64,000 nt of DNA from Diplonema japonicum (Eukaryota > Euglenozoa > Diplonemea > Diplonemida > Diplonemidae). A program made the position numbers and the translations under genes. The stretch lies in NCBI GenBank assembly GCA_964019335.1, contig OZ025665.1, positions 538,398 through 602,397 on the forward strand, given 5' to 3'. How positions within the stretch are numbered: position 1 is the stretch's first letter; each line of letters begins with the position of its first letter. The notes beneath the pieces were generated by a model, which was not told the origin of the DNA, did not search any database, and saw only the letters and a list, made by a program, of their open reading frames with translations. This document shows positions 62,101-64,000 of this stretch, one piece after another.

Positions 62101-64000
62101 AACCTTGTACGTCAGATCTTCGATGACGTGTTGTCGGGTAGCACCTTCAAAGGCGGTGTGAGACGCGTTCATTTTCCGTTTTTGCGAAGCGACGGCATCG
62201 TTGTGGGCGAGCAATTGCTGGGCTTCCCGCATCTTTCTCTCTTCGGTGTCGAGAAGTTTGAGTTTTTCCTCGCCGATGCCTGCATCCCGTAGCTTGATAA
62301 CAAACTGTTTGTACGATTCAGATTGAGATTTGAAGATGCGGAGTTGGGATTGCAGATCAATCACAATGTTCTTCTGGGATTCAAGCCATTGGGTTTGGTT
62401 GGCGAGAAGCTTGATAAGTGTGTAGAAACGTCCGTCTTGGTATTGAACGCCTTCGCTGAACTCGTTTATAACCTTTTCCCTCTCGGCGTCGAGGAGCTCT
62501 CTTTGTGCCTCTTCGTCTTTCAGAGCTTCGGTCTCTTCGTCCGCCACCCGGTCCATCCTGACCTTTTCGATGATCTCCTTTTCGATTTTTAAATACGTTT
62601 GTGCAAATAGTTCCTTCTCCATCACGTCGGTCGTCACGCTTACCTGGCGTAGCCCCGTCGCGTATTCCCTCAGCTGTTTGACTTGCTCCTCTTTTTCAAC
62701 CATGTTTTCCCGAAGCTCGTTTATTTGCGACTTCAGCTTCCCTTCGGTTATGTAAAATCTTCTCGTCATTTGATTGACCCTGTCGTAGGCAAGCTTCACA
62801 AACACACCGAGCATCTGAAACTTGACAGACGGTACGTCAAAGACTTGAACGGAAGTGTTTTGCCCGTAATTTTCTTCGTGCTCTGCAATGGTATCCAAAG
62901 CGGGTGTCCAAGGATGGCCTCCCTTGGGAACGGTAGATTCGTATCTCAATAGATCTCGGTGCACCTCCGGTGGGGCGTGTGCGGGTTCGGTTTCGCTGTC
63001 AATATGTTGTTCAATTGCATCGGCAAGTTCTGCGTCTGCAGTGGGTTTGTTTTCAGTTGGGTCTATTCTATCCTTTGTTTGTTTCGTGCGCCATTTCTCA
63101 AACTCACTCCGAGCCTCGGCGTCCTTGTTGCTTTTGAGGTATGCGACAAGCATGGATCTTGTTTCCTTAACGTTCACAATCTCACCCGAAGGGAACGGAA
63201 GGGCAACAGCGTGTTTCGATTCATCATCGAGGAGAGCGTCGTCAGGGGATGTTTCTCGCCGACATGTTGTGGAGATGTTTAAAACGGCCAGAACTGAATT
63301 TAGCTGTCGGACCTTTTGCATGGTCAACGATGACTGGTTGTCTGACAACGTTCTGAGCAGCAGTGATGCTGCATTTTCTGCACCGAAAGTGGACCGAATG
63401 GTTTCGGAAACCACTAACGAGCATGAAGCTCTGTCCGTCGGGTTGCTCAGCGCAGCGTTTTCCGCAAAAATAGAAACCAACACGAGCAAGAACCGTCTGA
63501 ACGTAAGACAGCTGGCGCCTTCCCACGTTGTCGCGTAGTGGTCGAACCAGAAGGAGTCATTTACCTCTTGAAGACCGAAGTCTTTTTTAATGAGATCCCA
63601 CGCCTCCCTCCCCAAATATTTATCGTTTTGGTAATTTGTCTTCCGCGCGGCGTACTCGGTGAACAAAGATGAGATTCTTGTTTGGGTACCCCCAAAGCTC
63701 AGTTCCCCTCCGTGCTCAGTGTATGTGAACGTAAGGCCCGACGAGAACGTTTTTGCATCATTAGACACCCGTACTTGTGTTGTTCTTGTGAACGTTATTT
63801 TCGCACCGTAAACCTGATTCTGTAGAAGGATGCTGCACAGCATTTTCACGTCCCCCGAGCACGGAGGCACCACCACCCTGACAAGGTCGGGCTTCACCTC
63901 AGTACAAATAACTTTTTTCCCATCGTTTTCAAACGTCACGTAAACCCCCTGCGACTCATCAAAACCAGACCCATATAAAACAGCGTTGTAACCACCTGAA
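59122..64000 (-). CDS. Large coiled-coil protein with two LysM domains (start beyond right edge)
   Basis: The frame is open from the window edge to the stop at 59122, at least 1,625 residues. The N-terminal visible part is beta-rich (ITFTRTTQVRVSNDAKTF). Long coiled coils follow. Two LysM-like domains come next: FVYITQEGDTLVDLAEKFDT...VVIPL and YVVHMVASTDTLSALAEEYGV...LRVP. After more coiled coil there is a polyproline stretch (LPLPPPPPLPPPTPPPPPP), like an FH1 or profilin/SH3 ligand, and then basic coiled coil to the C-terminus. LysM usually binds N-acetylglucosamine polymers outside cells. Here it sits in what looks like a cytosolic cytoskeletal protein, although the true N-terminus is unseen. 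Confidence 0.85.
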   Translation of the reverse strand, partial: SGGYNAVLYGSGFDESQGVYVTFENDGKKVICTEVKPDLVRVVVPPCSGDVKMLCSILLQNQVYGAKITFTRTTQVRVSNDAKTFSSGLTFTYTEHGGELSFGGTQTRISSLFTEYAARKTNYQNDKYLGREAWDLIKKDFGLQEVNDSFWFDHYATTWEGASCLTFRRFLLVLVSIFAENAALSNPTDRASCSLVVSETIRSTFGAENAASLLLRTLSDNQSSLTMQKVRQLNSVLAVLNISTTCRRETSPDDALLDDESKHAVALPFPSGEIVNVKETRSMLVAYLKSNKDAEARSEFEKWRTKQTKDRIDPTENKPTADAELADAIEQHIDSETEPAHAPPEVHRDLLRYESTVPKGGHPWTPALDTIAEHEENYGQNTSVQVFDVPSVKFQMLGVFVKLAYDRVNQMTRRFYITEGKLKSQINELRENMVEKEEQVKQLREYATGLRQVSVTTDVMEKELFAQTYLKIEKEIIEKVRMDRVADEETEALKDEEAQRELLDAEREKVINEFSEGVQYQDGRFYTLIKLLANQTQWLESQKNIVIDLQSQLRIFKSQSESYKQFVIKLRDAGIGEEKLKLLDTEERKMREAQQLLAHNDAVASQKRKMNASHTAFEGATRQHVIEDLTYKVESVASPDRARKIDRPVTDNLETHLMHPDLNPDKIKEDQDRAIQEALREVESRKHSEQMEMQTKHHHEVTEIKQNAAVQIKKLEEEIFEKDEELETVKETVERLRQSTLEIDAVRFQEQLEAEQLRVEQLNKEKNELEATKPTRVEDIVPDGAPGAFVYITQEGDTLVDLAEKFDTNVSQLLDTNTQLEVVFEDEVLPIATGVVIPLTMTAIAALHDVHALTRERRQEYVVHMVASTDTLSALAEEYGVSCEILKKANFLPETGDIHDPSFLSGLLNKKLRVPHHTSNLRKSVIEVKLQANHEAEKQRQEDSEKAIIEKLKEQSCKTDMLLSNMRTKQNKFINLIRKTKTVDVPKEAQPGVEQSQPEKLPDLPKKPDPLPLPPPPPLPPPTPPPPPPKELQREDTRIMQPSEEASWHSSPPSSRPASSEPELHDVVDEVPVSNSGSTEEEKEITPPEEVREEREEQGKEEVATQVVVRGLTEEQLEHAVQLKSEAKKIRGGLVSLRNYVSTGKQKLQEFEAKSLIELGRLAEAQKNSDNNNKVVEKIVEKIVIVQKEDSGESPPSPSPYAPPLITHEEIPLRKPLGFGHVPVHKVISNIPQSRIAPLKKSPSEQSTSEQCNEPAELYLCPHGPFDEDTHSWVDSIGFPLRSHLGFTAFTAKPPPSSVSNPNTVSGTLRSTKFHPSSSERHAQDSSYEQRAAKLWKRVNSVQAQTSIEEHENFEKIKKIESVERTSMSKKMLATEIMAERIRTALDAKGKLEYRLHRVKQLQDREHQINREAVVKTREAITCAREKVYKAVQSSKIENARVLSNQKITWSMVAISKQRKQQRQANRVVARKAATFPLLDVAKSKPPPVVAKTFAVSQPPSNPLEAIQSNSSLTAAQKSTLCSIAAFENSVINNPDQNTTATAGLIKNFADLSSDSKLPWKRRLEEVKAHEHSILQELVAVTHQHPRAWTPQPRMPTPDVLSGCYVEAVKPFVPALSGSSLPKIS

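Noticed and set aside
1-64000. tRNA genes
   Set aside because: I saw no cloverleaf with a TTCRA arm and matching acceptor stem on either strand, but this was by eye only.

Overview
The window is nuclear DNA of a protist, most likely a euglenozoan and plausibly a diplonemid (inference; no rRNA or spliced-leader gene is present to settle it). All 20 protein genes that can be supported lie on the minus strand. Several starts are preceded by a long T-rich tract and an AG that looks like a trans-splice acceptor, for example CAG one base before the ATG at 58500. Many genes carry short GT-AG introns that are A-rich, not pyrimidine-rich. Intergenic DNA is full of A/T and G/C homopolymers. Joining exons across the introns restores known families exactly (CK1, primase, CFAP57, TRMT10, PABPN1, PDS5), which supports the gene models.

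Layout from left to right; transcription runs right to left. 1-10077: two tandem, mosaic copies of a gene for a lectin-like, seven-helix surface protein. 10159-20278: a helical protein of unknown function, a TraB-like protein, the DNA primase small subunit, a coiled-coil protein with polyQ and polyN, and a pseudokinase. 22359-29233: casein kinase 1, a DOMON/cytochrome b561 protein and the ciliary protein CFAP57. 29356-32817: TRMT10, whose 2.4-kb last intron holds an array of C/D-box snoRNAs. 33581-39869: a C2/membrane/Tudor-like-repeat protein, a degenerate haem peroxidase, a PABPN1-like protein and a PDZ protein. 40524-46990: the cohesin regulator PDS5, whose 2.5-kb first intron holds a second snoRNA array plus two copies of a U5-snRNA-like RNA. 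47787-64000: a proline-rich protein with duplicated modules, a protein with six cyclic-nucleotide-binding domains, an EF-hand kinase, and a large coiled-coil LysM protein cut by the right edge.

The most interesting material is non-coding. Four snoRNA families (12, 8, 3 and 4 copies) sit in two protein-gene introns, one of them guided to a universal 28S rRNA segment. A separate hairpin RNA resembling U5 snRNA occurs three times with covarying stems. Cis-introns and trans-splice sites carry opposite nucleotide signatures. The protein genes do not form one pathway. Themes that recur are cilium and cytoskeleton (CFAP57, coiled-coil proteins), chromosome and RNA maintenance (primase, PDS5, TRMT10, PABPN1-like) and signalling (kinases, CNB protein).
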